From NCBI GenBank assembly GCA_903928895.1, contig CAIYSR010000125.1, positions 31,353-95,352 of the forward strand: a stretch of 64,000 nucleotides of DNA. Reading direction: 5' to 3'. The notes under the pieces are model-generated. The model was not told the DNA's origin. It did no database searches and saw only the letters and a list, made by a program, of their open reading frames with translations. Positions within the stretch are counted from its first letter, which is position 1; each line of letters starts with the position of its first letter. Both the position numbers and the translations under genes were made by a program. Below are positions 15,299-23,551 of this stretch, piece by piece. This DNA is from an uncultured Rhodospirillales bacterium. Its GTDB lineage: Bacteria > Pseudomonadota > Alphaproteobacteria > Acetobacterales > Acetobacteraceae.

Positions 15299-17169
15299 CA
15301 GTACTCGTCCTCCTCGTCTGCCGACGCCAGGGCGTCCTCGTAGCGGCGCTTCAATTCCTCCCACCTGGGGTGCGAGGGATCGGCAAGTATCTGCTGGTCG
15401 ATTGCGTCGTCCGGCGCTGGTTGGGCAGGGATCTGCTGCGATTCGGCAGCTGATTGCAGGCCCAGTTCCACCGCCTGCGCGTCCGTCATCGTCTCGTAGA
15501 ACGAGGTGCCCATGGAATCCGGGTTGCGGCTCATCAGTGCGACGGCATCAAGAGACGCCATCAGCGGGTCAATCTTGCCGGCGCCTGCTGCCTGCTTGGT
15601 GATGGTGACCGCGTTGCCTCTCGGTTCGACCCGCGCGTTGCTGACCGCCCACGCCATCAGCGCCTGGCCGCAGTGCACCAGCGTCCGGTTGGCCAGCTTG
15701 ACCTCCGCGGTCTTGATCGCGCCGTTCAGCGTCCAGCCCTGGCTGACGCCGACCACCCTGTCCTTGCCCTCAATCCCGCGCTCGGCCAGCGCATCCACGA
15801 TGGCGCCGACGCCCATGGGGTCGAGGCCGACCATCGCCAGCAGCCCGCTGGCGTCGACCGCGGCGACCACGTCGGCAAGCTCGCCAAACGCCAGGTCCAT
15901 GTCGTCGACCAGGGAAAGCTCTCCGCTCGCCTCCAGGTCGCGCAGCCGCGGCGCTTCCGCCTTGCGCAGCTCGAGCACCGAGCGATGCGCCCAGGCACGG
16001 TTCCACAGCAGCCACCGGCGGGTGCCGATCTCGCGGCCCAGCACCGCCAGGCCCAACAGATCGTCCAGGCCACCGCCGTCAACCCCGATGCAGATCACCT
16101 CACTGCGGGTCACCAGGGCATCGAACGTCAGCGCCGGTTCGGACGCTCCGGCCCAGTGGTCGACGCCGCGCCAGCGGTCCGAATGCAGCGCCAGGCCAAT
16201 CTCGATGTTCAGATGCTGGCTGGCCCAGCGAGCGACCTCACCGACGCCGTCCGAGCGGGCGCCGGCGAAGTCTGACTTCAGCCGGTTGATCGTGATCGAT
16301 CGATCGCGATTGGGCGTGACCATCCACCACAGCGAGGCATCATGCCAAGGCGGGGTCTCGCCCGGCTCCGGCACCCGCGCGATGTCCGGCGGGAACTCGT
16401 AGAGCACCGGCAGCATCGGCACGTCGGTCACCAGGCCGTCGCGCACGCCGCGCGCCTTGGCCAGTTCGGAGCGGAACACGCCGGCGGGCGGCCGCTCGCT
16501 CTGGGTGGTGATGAAGATGAGGAAGGCCTCGGGGTTCGGCAGCAGGCCGCCGCGCAGCTGGCCGATGACGCGGTCAGCGTTGTGATCCGAGGATATCTCG
16601 TGCAGCTCGTCGATCAGCACGCCGGCCGGCTTGACCCCGGTCACCACGCTGGTGTCGAAGGTCTTGATGATCAGCGACGCCCGGGTGCGGCGATCGGTGA
16701 TCTTCTTCAGGTGCTCCTGCACATGCATCCGCTTGGCCAGGAACTGTTCCGGATCGGCCTCGATCATGCCGACCGCCTGGGAGAAGGCCAGGTCGGACAC
16801 CATCTTGGTCGGGCCGATCAGCAGGAATTCGGCGCGCGGCCTGGCGTTCAACAGCAGCGCCGTCAGCATCAGCGCAGCACCGTTGGTCGTCTTGCTGGAC
16901 TTCTTCGGCACCAGCAGGAACAGTTCGCGGATCATCCGCTCGCGGGTGGCTGCGTCGAACGAGCCGAACAGCACCCCGACGATCTCGCGGAACCACTCGC
17001 CGCCGGCCTCGGCCAGCGCCGGCTTCTCCTCCACATCAGGCAGCCGCAGCCGGTTCCAGATCGCGATCGCCCGCGCCGCCTCCGGCTTGGCCAGTGGCAG
17101 GTCCGGGATCAGCGAGCGCCCGGTGCGGATGCGCTCCTGCCAGTCCGGGCAGGCCAGCGACCATGCCAC
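15298..17169 (-). CDS. terL: Terminase large subunit
   Basis: A 623-residue packaging motor and nuclease. The ATPase part shows a Walker A-like VPKKSSKTT near residue 88 and a Walker B VLIDELHEIS near residue 185. The C-terminal half contains ICIGVDGGGLDDLLGLAVLG, the first acidic strand of the RNase H-like nuclease that cuts the concatemer. The GTG start at 17169 lies one base after the stop of the small subunit gene. In HK97-like cos phages the enzyme works together with an HNH endonuclease, which is present just upstream. Confidence 0.9.
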   Translation of the reverse strand: MAWSLACPDWQERIRTGRSLIPDLPLAKPEAARAIAIWNRLRLPDVEEKPALAEAGGEWFREIVGVLFGSFDAATRERMIRELFLLVPKKSSKTTNGAALMLTALLLNARPRAEFLLIGPTKMVSDLAFSQAVGMIEADPEQFLAKRMHVQEHLKKITDRRTRASLIIKTFDTSVVTGVKPAGVLIDELHEISSDHNADRVIGQLRGGLLPNPEAFLIFITTQSERPPAGVFRSELAKARGVRDGLVTDVPMLPVLYEFPPDIARVPEPGETPPWHDASLWWMVTPNRDRSITINRLKSDFAGARSDGVGEVARWASQHLNIEIGLALHSDRWRGVDHWAGASEPALTFDALVTRSEVICIGVDGGGLDDLLGLAVLGREIGTRRWLLWNRAWAHRSVLELRKAEAPRLRDLEASGELSLVDDMDLAFGELADVVAAVDASGLLAMVGLDPMGVGAIVDALAERGIEGKDRVVGVSQGWTLNGAIKTAEVKLANRTLVHCGQALMAWAVSNARVEPRGNAVTITKQAAGAGKIDPLMASLDAVALMSRNPDSMGTSFYETMTDAQAVELGLQSAAESQQIPAQPAPDDAIDQQILADPSHPRWEELKRRYEDALASADEEDEY

Positions 17170-17170
17170 C

Positions 17171-17746
17171 TCAGTTCACCAGCCCGCGCCACCCGGTGTC
17201 GTCGGCCGCGGTCTCGGCGTCGAGACGCTGCTGCTCCTTCTTGCCGAGCGGTGCGCCAGCGCCGGCCGCAGGCGGAGCCGCATATTCCGACCAGCCGGCC
17301 TGGCATTTCAGCCAGAAGATCGAGGCGGTCACCGCCTCCCGACCCGAGCCAGTGGCGATGGTGAACAGGTTCTGCATCACCTTGACCTTGGCAACCGCGT
17401 GGCCGCGATCCAGTTCGCCCCGGTAATGCAGGCGCAGCGTCTTGGCGTCGATCCGGATCACCCGGGCGATGTCCTCGTGCGGCACGCCGAACCCGGCCAT
17501 CGCCTCGACCGAGTCGCGTTCCTTCTGGGTCGGCACGATCGGCGCGGCCGTGCCGAGGGCCGGCTCGCCCGCGATCTTGCGTGCCAGGGCGGCTTCGCCC
17601 CGGTCGAGCTCGGCGCGATAGCGCAGCCGAAGAGTCTTGGCGTCGATCTGCAGCGCCCGGGCGATCTGCGCCTGCGGGACGCCGGCGCCCGCCATGGCCT
17701 CGGCCGAGCGGCGCTGATCTTCTGTGGGTTGGTGCAGCTTCCGCAT
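17171..17746 (-). CDS. Terminase small subunit
   Basis: A 191-residue protein starting at the ATG at 17746 (MRKLHQPTEDQRRS). It contains two tandem helix-turn-helix repeats of about 35 residues: AMAGAGVPQAQIARALQIDAKT and AMAGFGVPHEDIARVIRIDAKT, each followed by LRLxYRxELDRG. Doubling of the DNA-binding module fits recognition of repeated packaging-site sequences, and direct repeats lie in the gap just upstream (17806-17983). It recruits the large subunit to DNA. A longer upstream frame exists but reads as non-coding. Confidence 0.8.
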   Translation of the reverse strand: MRKLHQPTEDQRRSAEAMAGAGVPQAQIARALQIDAKTLRLRYRAELDRGEAALARKIAGEPALGTAAPIVPTQKERDSVEAMAGFGVPHEDIARVIRIDAKTLRLHYRGELDRGHAVAKVKVMQNLFTIATGSGREAVTASIFWLKCQAGWSEYAAPPAAGAGAPLGKKEQQRLDAETAADDTGWRGLVN

Positions 17747-17805
17747 CACATGCCTCACTCGAAGCGCCCTGCGGACGGGGCGATCATCTACAGCGGGAGA
17801 ACCCG

Positions 17806-17983
17806 GCGGGAAATTCACCCCTCCGGCCACTCCGCAAGCCGCGGCGCCCGGCGACGTTTTATAAACGGGAACTGCGCGGGAAATTCCCCCGCCGGCCCGG
17901 TTCGATTGCGTTTGGCGGGGCACGAAAAAAATCTGCGGCTGACCCCGCATCGGTTCGCGCCCCCATGGCAGGGAATTTGACCC
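17806..17983. repeat. Spaced repeats, possible packaging (cos) region
   Basis: GCGGGAAATTC occurs at 17806-17816 and again at 17876-17886, seventy bases apart. A looser copy, CAGGGAATTTGACCC, is at 17969-17983. The surrounding bases are also partly duplicated (ACAGCGGGAG versus AAACGGGAAC). A GC palindrome CCCCCCATGGGGGG follows at 17985-17998. The repeats fill the 250-base gap between the HNH and terminase small subunit genes, where cos sites of HK97-like phages lie. The role as TerS binding sites is an inference. Confidence 0.45.
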
Positions 17984-17998
17984 TCCCCCCATGGGGGG

Positions 17999-18331
17999 TC
18001 AGGTCGGCCTCGCCATCCGCGCGGCGCGCTCGGCGATGGTCTTTCGGCTATGGCACGCGCCGCAGCGCGCCAGGCCGTTGGCGGGGTCGAGCAGGGCGCC
18101 GCCGTCCTTGATCTCGTGGATGTGGTCAGCGAACAGTCGGATGCCGCGCCGTCCAGGGCTGCGGCAGGTCGGGTCTTGGCATCTGCCACCGCTGCGCTCG
18201 ATAACTGCGGCGCGCCAGGCACGGTGTGCCGGCGTCGCATAGTGGGGGTCGACGGTCTTCTCCGGGACTGCCGCGACGCGGGTGTCAAAGCGACCAATGC
18301 GCGGTGCAAGGGTGGTCAGCTTGGTGGCCAT
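17999..18331 (-). CDS. HNH endonuclease
   Basis: A 110-residue protein with the HNH pattern: a first Cys pair (GRCQDPTCRSPGRRG), then FADHIHEIKDGG with the central His, and NGLARCGACHSRKT with the final Cys pair and His. Small HNH proteins encoded next to terminase are required for cos cleavage in HK97-like phages. The gene is complete (ATG at 18331, TGA at 17999) and is the first of the leftward packaging and head operon. The four Cys probably hold a structural zinc. Confidence 0.88.
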   Translation of the reverse strand: MATKLTTLAPRIGRFDTRVAAVPEKTVDPHYATPAHRAWRAAVIERSGGRCQDPTCRSPGRRGIRLFADHIHEIKDGGALLDPANGLARCGACHSRKTIAERAARMARPT

Positions 18332-18516
18332 CCGATCCGTGCCTCGTCGTTGAGATACCCGGGTGGCGCCGGCTTACTCCGGCGCGTCATGGGATGATCC
18401 GATCCAATCAATATTCGCCATGATCGGCGCTGCACTTTTGCTTGGCTCCGGTGGCGTGCAGCGCGAATGGTCCATCACGCCGAGGGGACGGACCCTGCGG
18501 GAACGGAGACCAGACG

Positions 18517-18726
18517 ATGAGCAAGCGCAGCGAACCCAACAACGAACAGGCCCTGGCCACCTTCATCGCCCGCAAGGCAGAGGTCGATGCCCTGCTCACC
18601 CGCATCCAGGATGCCAGCGCCAATCACTTCAACGCCAACCCGGACGAGGTCCACTGGGGCCACGCCGGCAGCCTCGGCCATGTCGCCGAGAAACTCAGAG
18701 AGATCACCGAGTTCCTGAACGTCTGA
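18517..18726 (+). CDS. Small acidic helical protein (69 residues)
   Basis: A plus-strand frame starting at the ATG at 18517 (MSKRSEPNNEQALATFIARK) with a GGAGAC box about eight bases upstream. The product is one predicted helical hairpin: EVDALLTRIQDASANHF and then GHVAEKLREITEFLNV. It is followed after 100 bases by the DUF3489-like gene on the same strand. These two form the only rightward pair in the replication half of the prophage. No family function is known to me. Confidence 0.6.
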   Translation: MSKRSEPNNEQALATFIARKAEVDALLTRIQDASANHFNANPDEVHWGHAGSLGHVAEKLREITEFLNV

Positions 18727-18826
18727 CGGCCCTCTCCGAAGACTGCCCCGACCGGGTTCTGCCCGGCGGGGCTCGGAGTGGTAGCAGGCGCCCGATGGTC
18801 GGGAGCCGCTGCCACGGAGAACCCAG

Positions 18827-19570
18827 ATGACCCTTTCCCCCGCCGCCACCATTGTGCTGAGCCGCGCCGCAGAGCGCCCGGACCGGCTCCTCCAATTCCA
18901 TCGCAAGCTGCCGACTGGCGGCCGCCACAAGATGATCGACGCTCTTCTGCGCGACGGCTTGATCGCCGAGACGAAGGGCGACTACCGGCTCGGGGACGCC
19001 TCGGTCCTGATCGAGGACGCCGCCACCGGCCTGATGCTCACCACCCTCACCCTCACCGACACCGGCTTCCGCGCCCTGAACCTCGACCCGCCGGGCAGCA
19101 CGGGGACCCCCGCCACGGTTGCCGACACGGCGCCACACGCGGCTTCTGCCGAGGCGGTCGCCCAGGAAGCCGCCGCGGTTGCCGACGCCCTCGACGCCGC
19201 GACCGTGGCGCCCACGGCGCGGGTCAACCTCCGCACCGCCGCCGCAGCAGTGCTCGCCGCCTGGGACGACGAGGAGAACCGCACCACCGACATCATCGCC
19301 GCCCTCGAAGCGCCGATGGCCAGCCTCCGCGCCCTGCTCGCCGGGCCCGCGCCGCGCGCCGCCGCCGGCACGCCGCGCGAGGGCACCAAGAAGGGCCAGG
19401 TGCTGGCGCTGCTCGGCCGCCCGAACGGCGCATCCGGCACGGAGATCATGGACGCCACTGGGTGGAATTCGAACACCACCCGCGGCTTCCTGGCCGGGCT
19501 GAAGAAGAAAGGCACGCCGGTGGTCAGCACCAAACAGGACGGTAAGACCATCTATAGCGTGGCGGCCTGA
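18827..19570 (+). CDS. DUF3489-like winged-helix protein
   Basis: A 247-residue protein. The C-terminal 65 residues (GTKKGQVLALLGRPNGASG, then EIMDATGWNSNTTRGFLAGLKKKG) match the DUF3489 winged-helix pattern found in many alphaproteobacterial mobile elements. The N-terminal part (FHRKLPTGGRHKMIDALLRDGLI) looks like a second small winged helix, and the middle is Ala-rich and flexible. It is probably a DNA-binding regulator; its target is unknown. It converges on the methyltransferase gene with only four bases between stops. Confidence 0.7.
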   Translation: MTLSPAATIVLSRAAERPDRLLQFHRKLPTGGRHKMIDALLRDGLIAETKGDYRLGDASVLIEDAATGLMLTTLTLTDTGFRALNLDPPGSTGTPATVADTAPHAASAEAVAQEAAAVADALDAATVAPTARVNLRTAAAAVLAAWDDEENRTTDIIAALEAPMASLRALLAGPAPRAAAGTPREGTKKGQVLALLGRPNGASGTEIMDATGWNSNTTRGFLAGLKKKGTPVVSTKQDGKTIYSVAA

Positions 19571-19574
19571 CGAC

Positions 19575-20831
19575 TCACGCCGCGCACGTCGCCGCCGCCG
19601 GGGCACCTCTGGCGGCGGCGATGTCGTTGAAGACCCGACCCTCGCCGTCCAGCACCGCCTGACGGCCCGTAAATTGCTGCCAGCGCAGCACGGCAACGTC
19701 GCAATAGGCCGGGCTGATCTCTATCGCCACGCAATGCCGGCCCGTGGTCTCCGCCGCGATGATTGTCGTGCCGCTGCCGCTGAATGGTTCGTAGATCGCA
19801 TCGCCCGCCGCGCTGCTATTGAGGATCGGCCGGCGCATGCATTCGACCGGCTTCTGTGTGCTGTGCACCGTCTCGGGGTCTTCGGTCTCGTCGCCGCGCG
19901 TTGTGATCGCCCACAGCGTCGATTGGTCCCGCGCGCCCTGCCAGTGACCCGTGCCGCCTTTCCGCACCATGTAAAGGCATGGCTCGTGCTGCCAGTGATA
20001 GTCGCCGCGGCCCAGCACGAAGCGGGACTTCGCCCACACGATCTGCGATCGGACGACGAATTCGGCCGCCTCGAGGCTCTCCATCACCGTGCGCGCGTGC
20101 ACAGCGGCATGCCAGATGTAGGCAACGTCGCCGGGGAACAGCGCCCAGGCCTCCCGCCAGTCCGCGCGGTGATCGTTGGTGACCACGCCCGTCCGCTCCG
20201 TCGCCGAGACGCCGGCGCGATTGCGCCAGGTAGGATCATAATTCACGCCGTAAGGTGGATCACTCGCCATGAGGTGCGGCTTCGCGCCGTCCAGCAGCCG
20301 TGCCACGTCCACCGCCGAAGTGGCATCGCCACACAGCAGCCGATGCTCGCCCATGATCCAGAGATCGCCCGGCCGGCTGACCGGGTTGGCCGGCGGCTCC
20401 GGCGTATCGTCAGGGTCGGTGGCGCCCGCCGTGGTCTCCAGCAGCCCAGACAGTTCCTTCAGATCGAAGCCAGTGAGCGCCAGGTCGAAGCCCGCGAGCC
20501 GAAGCTCGCCAAGCTCCATTTGCAGCAAGCTGTCGTCCCATTCCGCCCAGGTGGCGGAGCGGTTGGCCAGCAGCCGGAACGCCTTGATCTGCGCTTCGCT
20601 GAGATCATCCGCCAGTGCCACCGGCACGTCCGTCAGCCCAAGCCGCAGCGCCGCCTTGAGACGCAGGTGGCCATCGACGACGCTGCCGTCCGATCGCGCG
20701 ACGATCGGGATCCGAAAGCCGAACTCACGGATCGCCCCGCACATTCGATCGACCGCGGCATCATTCTTCCGCGGGTTCCGATCGTAAGGGATCAGGCGCG
20801 AGACGGGCCATTGCTCGACCGTCAGCATCAT
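19575..20831 (-). CDS. ParB-domain DNA methyltransferase (second of pair)
   Basis: A 418-residue protein. Residues about 1-90 are a ParB/sulfiredoxin-like domain (LIPYDRNPRKNDAAVDRM, VVDGHLRLKAA). The rest is a beta-class amino-methyltransferase: motif IV as DPPYGVNY followed later by the AdoMet motif YEPFSGSGTTIIAAE. DPPY enzymes methylate adenine N6 or cytosine N4. Phages use such enzymes to hide their DNA from host restriction. The ATG at 20831 overlaps the stop of a related methyltransferase upstream (ATGA), so the two are made together. The recognition sequence cannot be told. Confidence 0.85.
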   Translation of the reverse strand: MMLTVEQWPVSRLIPYDRNPRKNDAAVDRMCGAIREFGFRIPIVARSDGSVVDGHLRLKAALRLGLTDVPVALADDLSEAQIKAFRLLANRSATWAEWDDSLLQMELGELRLAGFDLALTGFDLKELSGLLETTAGATDPDDTPEPPANPVSRPGDLWIMGEHRLLCGDATSAVDVARLLDGAKPHLMASDPPYGVNYDPTWRNRAGVSATERTGVVTNDHRADWREAWALFPGDVAYIWHAAVHARTVMESLEAAEFVVRSQIVWAKSRFVLGRGDYHWQHEPCLYMVRKGGTGHWQGARDQSTLWAITTRGDETEDPETVHSTQKPVECMRRPILNSSAAGDAIYEPFSGSGTTIIAAETTGRHCVAIEISPAYCDVAVLRWQQFTGRQAVLDGEGRVFNDIAAARGAPAAATCAA

Positions 20832-22222
20832 GCGGCCTTTCCTGGCTGGCGCTCGGCAGCGATCGCGGGATAGCTCCGTCCATCGCCGTCGAGCACCGGC
20901 GCGACCCCGGGATAGATCTCGCTCCACCGCCGCAGCGCCACGTCGGCATAAACCGGCGCCAACTCGATGGCGCGGACCGTGCGGCCGGTCATCTCGCCGG
21001 AGATGATGGTTGTGCCCGAGCCGCCGAACGGCTCGAAGCAGATCGCACCAGGATCGGTGTAGGTTTCCATGACGAACGCCGGCAGCTTCACCGGGAACAC
21101 CGCTGGATGCTCAGTCTCGATGCCGCGCGCCTTGTGCCGGGTGATGCGCAGCACGTTGTCGGGGATGCGCATGTCCTGCACGCCCTGGCCGGCGTGGGTC
21201 CATTCGCCGACATGGCCGTTCTTGGCGCGCATTCCGCCGTGGGAGTCGTTCACGTGACCGGCCCAGATGCACGGGATGATCTTGTTGGCCTGCCGCGCGA
21301 TGCGGTTGAAGTGGAAGACGAACTCGAACGACGGCGCCAGCCGCCCGTTCCAGTCGCCAGGCAGGCCGGGGCCCTGATCCCAAACCTGGAGCCCGAACCG
21401 CCGCCAGCCCTGCGTGCGCATCCATTCGATCCAGGCCTGCCAGTACGGCTGCCATTCGCCATCGGTGTGCACTAGCCCCAGGTTCACCAGCACCTGGCCG
21501 TCGGCCGCCATCGGCAGCTGCGCAAACACGCCCTGCATCAGCTTGTCCCAGTCGGCGATACCGCCGGTGGTGTAGTTGCGCTGATTGCCATAGGGCGGCG
21601 ATGTGAAGCAGAGCGCCGCCTTCTCGTCGCCCATCACGCGCGCGACTGCCGCGGCGTCGGTGGAGTCCCCGCACAGCAGACGATGCCGGCCGAGATGCCA
21701 GATGTCGCCAACACGGACCACCGGATCGGCAACCGCCGCCGGCACGTCGTCGGCCACGTCCGCGTCGGGGTTCTCGGCAGCGTTCGTAGCAGCGGGCACT
21801 GGCGCCAGCAGGCTGGCCAACTCGGCATCGGCAAAGCCGATGACGTCGAGCGAGAACCCGCCGAGCTTCAGCTCCGACAGTTCGATGCGCAGGAGGTCCT
21901 CGTCCCACCCGGCATTCAGCGCCAGCTTGTTGTCCGCGAGGATGTAGGCGCGCTTCTGTGCGTCAGACCAGCCCCGCGCCACCATGACGGGGACATCGTC
22001 GATGCCGAGTTTCTGCGCAGCCAGCACTCGGCCGTGGCCGGCGATGATGGTGCCCGACTCATCGGCCAGAACCGGGTTGGTGAAGCCGAATTCCCGAATG
22101 CTCGCCGCAATCTGCGCGACCTGTTCGGCGCTATGCGTGCGCGCGTTCCGGGCGTACGGCACCAGTCGCGCCAATGGCCAGCGCTCCGTCCTATCGGCCG
22201 GCCATAGCGACGTTTCGATCAT
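20828..22222 (-). CDS. ParB-domain DNA methyltransferase (first of pair)
   Basis: A 464-residue protein with the same layout as its downstream neighbour: ParB-like domain (LVPYARNARTHSAEQVAQIAAS, IIAGHGRVLAA) at about 15-110, motif IV SPPYGNQRNY in the middle and the AdoMet motif FEPFGGSGTT near the end. The S in SPPY points to N4-cytosine methylation more than N6-adenine, though this is only a trend. Sequence between motifs differs from the second enzyme, so the two probably recognise different sites. A candidate repressed promoter lies 270 bases upstream. Confidence 0.85.
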   Translation of the reverse strand: MIETSLWPADRTERWPLARLVPYARNARTHSAEQVAQIAASIREFGFTNPVLADESGTIIAGHGRVLAAQKLGIDDVPVMVARGWSDAQKRAYILADNKLALNAGWDEDLLRIELSELKLGGFSLDVIGFADAELASLLAPVPAATNAAENPDADVADDVPAAVADPVVRVGDIWHLGRHRLLCGDSTDAAAVARVMGDEKAALCFTSPPYGNQRNYTTGGIADWDKLMQGVFAQLPMAADGQVLVNLGLVHTDGEWQPYWQAWIEWMRTQGWRRFGLQVWDQGPGLPGDWNGRLAPSFEFVFHFNRIARQANKIIPCIWAGHVNDSHGGMRAKNGHVGEWTHAGQGVQDMRIPDNVLRITRHKARGIETEHPAVFPVKLPAFVMETYTDPGAICFEPFGGSGTTIISGEMTGRTVRAIELAPVYADVALRRWSEIYPGVAPVLDGDGRSYPAIAAERQPGKAA

Positions 22223-22231
22223 TTGGGGCTT

Positions 22232-22462
22232 TCAGCGGGCGAGACGCCGGCGACGCGGAACGGTACGATCTTCGCTGCCATCGAGGGAAGCGGGGTCGGC
22301 GCCATCCAGGCTACGGGACAGCGACGACCTGAAACGGAAATTTGAAGTTGGCGCCTTCAACGCATCGCGCCGAATTGCTCTCGACGCATCGACCATGGAA
22401 GAAACTATCTGATCGGCAAGGGCGTGGTCGAGGCGGGCTGTTGTGCCGGTGCCCGGTCGCAC
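22232..22462 (-). CDS. Possible small basic protein, doubtful
   Basis: A 76-residue frame lies just upstream of the first methyltransferase gene in the same direction. Its middle (DHALADQIVSSMVDASRAIRR) reads as a helix, and the C-terminus is Arg-rich. It starts at a GTG with no clear ribosome site, though it lies downstream of the candidate promoter at 22495-22524. It may be a leader peptide gene or non-coding. Confidence 0.3.
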   Translation of the reverse strand: MRPGTGTTARLDHALADQIVSSMVDASRAIRRDALKAPTSNFRFRSSLSRSLDGADPASLDGSEDRTVPRRRRLAR

Positions 22463-22494
22463 CTTCTCAACATGTCGGGAGTCTATCCTGATCG

Positions 22495-22524
22495 ATTATC
22501 ACAGTGCCATAGGGTGAATTGTAA
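22495..22524 (-). promoter_or_regulatory. Candidate leftward promoter for the methyltransferases
   Basis: On the minus strand, TTACAA (22524-22519) and GATAAT (22500-22495) are separated by 18 bases and make a fair sigma-70 type promoter. It points toward the methyltransferase genes and overlaps one arm of the inverted repeat at 22518-22550. Confidence 0.45.
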
Positions 22525-22550
22525 CAGTTTTGCCGAAGCGCTGTTACAAT
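22518..22550. promoter_or_regulatory. 10-bp inverted repeat, candidate operator
   Basis: ATTGTAACAG (22518-22527) and CTGTTACAAT (22541-22550) are perfect inverted copies separated by 13 bases. One arm covers the -35 element of the candidate promoter, as expected for a repressor site. The binding protein is unknown; a dimeric helix-turn-helix phage regulator is likely. Confidence 0.5.
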
Positions 22551-22572
22551 GCGCCCAACTCCCGTCGCCCGG

Positions 22573-23133
22573 TCACGCTGCAATTGGGCGCCTCGCCAGC
22601 CCGAAGTGCCCGGCCAGCACGCTCAGCGTTGCCACCAGCACGCCCTGGGCTACTGGCGATGGAACGAGCCGTCCGCCCCAACCCTGTCGCATCGCCCACT
22701 CACGAACGGAGAACTCGAGGCCGATGACAAACCAAGCGCACGAGCCCGTGGCACTGTCGTGGCCACCGAGCGCATCCAGCGCCACGGCGACGCGGCGATG
22801 GGCTTCTACCTGGCGCTCCGAGATGCCGTCTGATGTCCTGCGCGGCATCCGCAGAATTTGCGACGTCGACATGCTGTCGAACGTGGCACTCCGGAACAGG
22901 GCCCGAAAGGTGCAGCCAGCATCATGCATTTCCTGGGTGATCGTCCCGTGCTCCAGCATCAGCCCGAGTGTGTCGACCGCCCGCCGATGCACGACGACTG
23001 CACCGGTGTCAGGATCGGCATCGAAGCTGGCCGGGCTGAACTCGCCATGCTGCCGGCGCCACACCGTCGGCTTCGAGAGGTCCTCCTGGCGCTGGCCGGC
23101 CGATTTCCGTTTCCGCTTACCGGCCATGGCCAT
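22573..23133 (-). CDS. DUF6456-like phage protein
   Basis: The coding part is about 186 residues from the ATG at 23133 (MAMAGKRKRKSAGQ); a second ATG at 23127 has the better-placed GGGGG box. The C-terminal half, RVAVALDALGGHDSATGSC followed by AWFVIGLEFSVREWAMRQGW, matches the DUF6456 family of alphaproteobacterial phages and host regulators. A basic N-terminus suggests contact with DNA. The function is unknown; in hosts, related domains occur with helix-turn-helix regulators. Confidence 0.65.
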   Translation of the reverse strand: MAMAGKRKRKSAGQRQEDLSKPTVWRRQHGEFSPASFDADPDTGAVVVHRRAVDTLGLMLEHGTITQEMHDAGCTFRALFRSATFDSMSTSQILRMPRRTSDGISERQVEAHRRVAVALDALGGHDSATGSCAWFVIGLEFSVREWAMRQGWGGRLVPSPVAQGVLVATLSVLAGHFGLARRPIAA

Positions 23134-23347
23134 TTCCCCCGTTACGCGGGCCCCAGCGCCGCGTGGCTTCGTTGCTGACGGCCTGGCGCAGCCAGGGGTC
23201 GGTGATGTCATCGATCGGCAGCGAGGCCACTCCCTGGTCACGCCAGACGCGCTGGCGCAGGGCTTCCATCTCCGGCGTGGTCGTCGGGCTGCGTGTGCCG
23301 AGGTCGAGGCTGGACCGTGGCGGGCGGGGCGCACCGGGCAGGGTCAT
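23117..23347 (-). CDS. Small phage protein (76 residues)
   Basis: Starts at the ATG at 23347 (MTLPGAPRPPRSSLD) and ends at 23117, overlapping the next gene by about 17 bases. A single helical segment MEALRQRVWRDQGV is followed by IDDITDPWLRQAVSNEATRRWG. It lies first after the AT-rich gap 23357-23551 and would be the first gene of a leftward transcript from there. No known function. Confidence 0.55.
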   Translation of the reverse strand: MTLPGAPRPPRSSLDLGTRSPTTTPEMEALRQRVWRDQGVASLPIDDITDPWLRQAVSNEATRRWGPRNGGNGHGR

Positions 23348-23403
23348 GCCAGGCACCCCCAGCCCAGGATTTGAAGAGTGCTCGGCCGCGAGGGTGGAGA
23401 GGG

Positions 23404-23526
23404 GGTCCTATATATATGATATATATAACTATTCATCTCTTCAAACACATCAACTAGGTACTCTCTCCCAGCGACCGCGGCACGTATATCCACGCGCCCG
23501 CGTGAAGAGTTGAAAAGTTGAAAAGT
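23404..23526. promoter_or_regulatory. AT-rich segment and tandem iterons, candidate origin or promoter
   Basis: Within very GC-rich DNA, bases 23411-23432 are a run of TA steps (CTATATATATGATATATATA). About 70 bases to the right, TGAAGAGT and two copies of TGAAAAGT stand head to tail at 23503-23526. An AT-rich unwinding element beside short iterons, next to the primase-polymerase gene, is what a phage replication origin looks like. On the minus strand the same segment offers TTGAAG, 17 bases, TATCAT, so it may also be a leftward promoter. Both readings are inference. Confidence 0.45.
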
Positions 23527-23551
23527 CCCGTTTTTCAAGGGTCTCGGGAGG

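Larger units (their letters stand above)
22223..22572. other. Regulatory gap upstream of the methyltransferase pair
   Basis: These 350 bases separate the DUF6456-like gene from the methyltransferase pair. They contain the promoter and operator described at 22495-22550 and one doubtful small frame. I see no other gene or hairpin. Confidence 0.5.
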
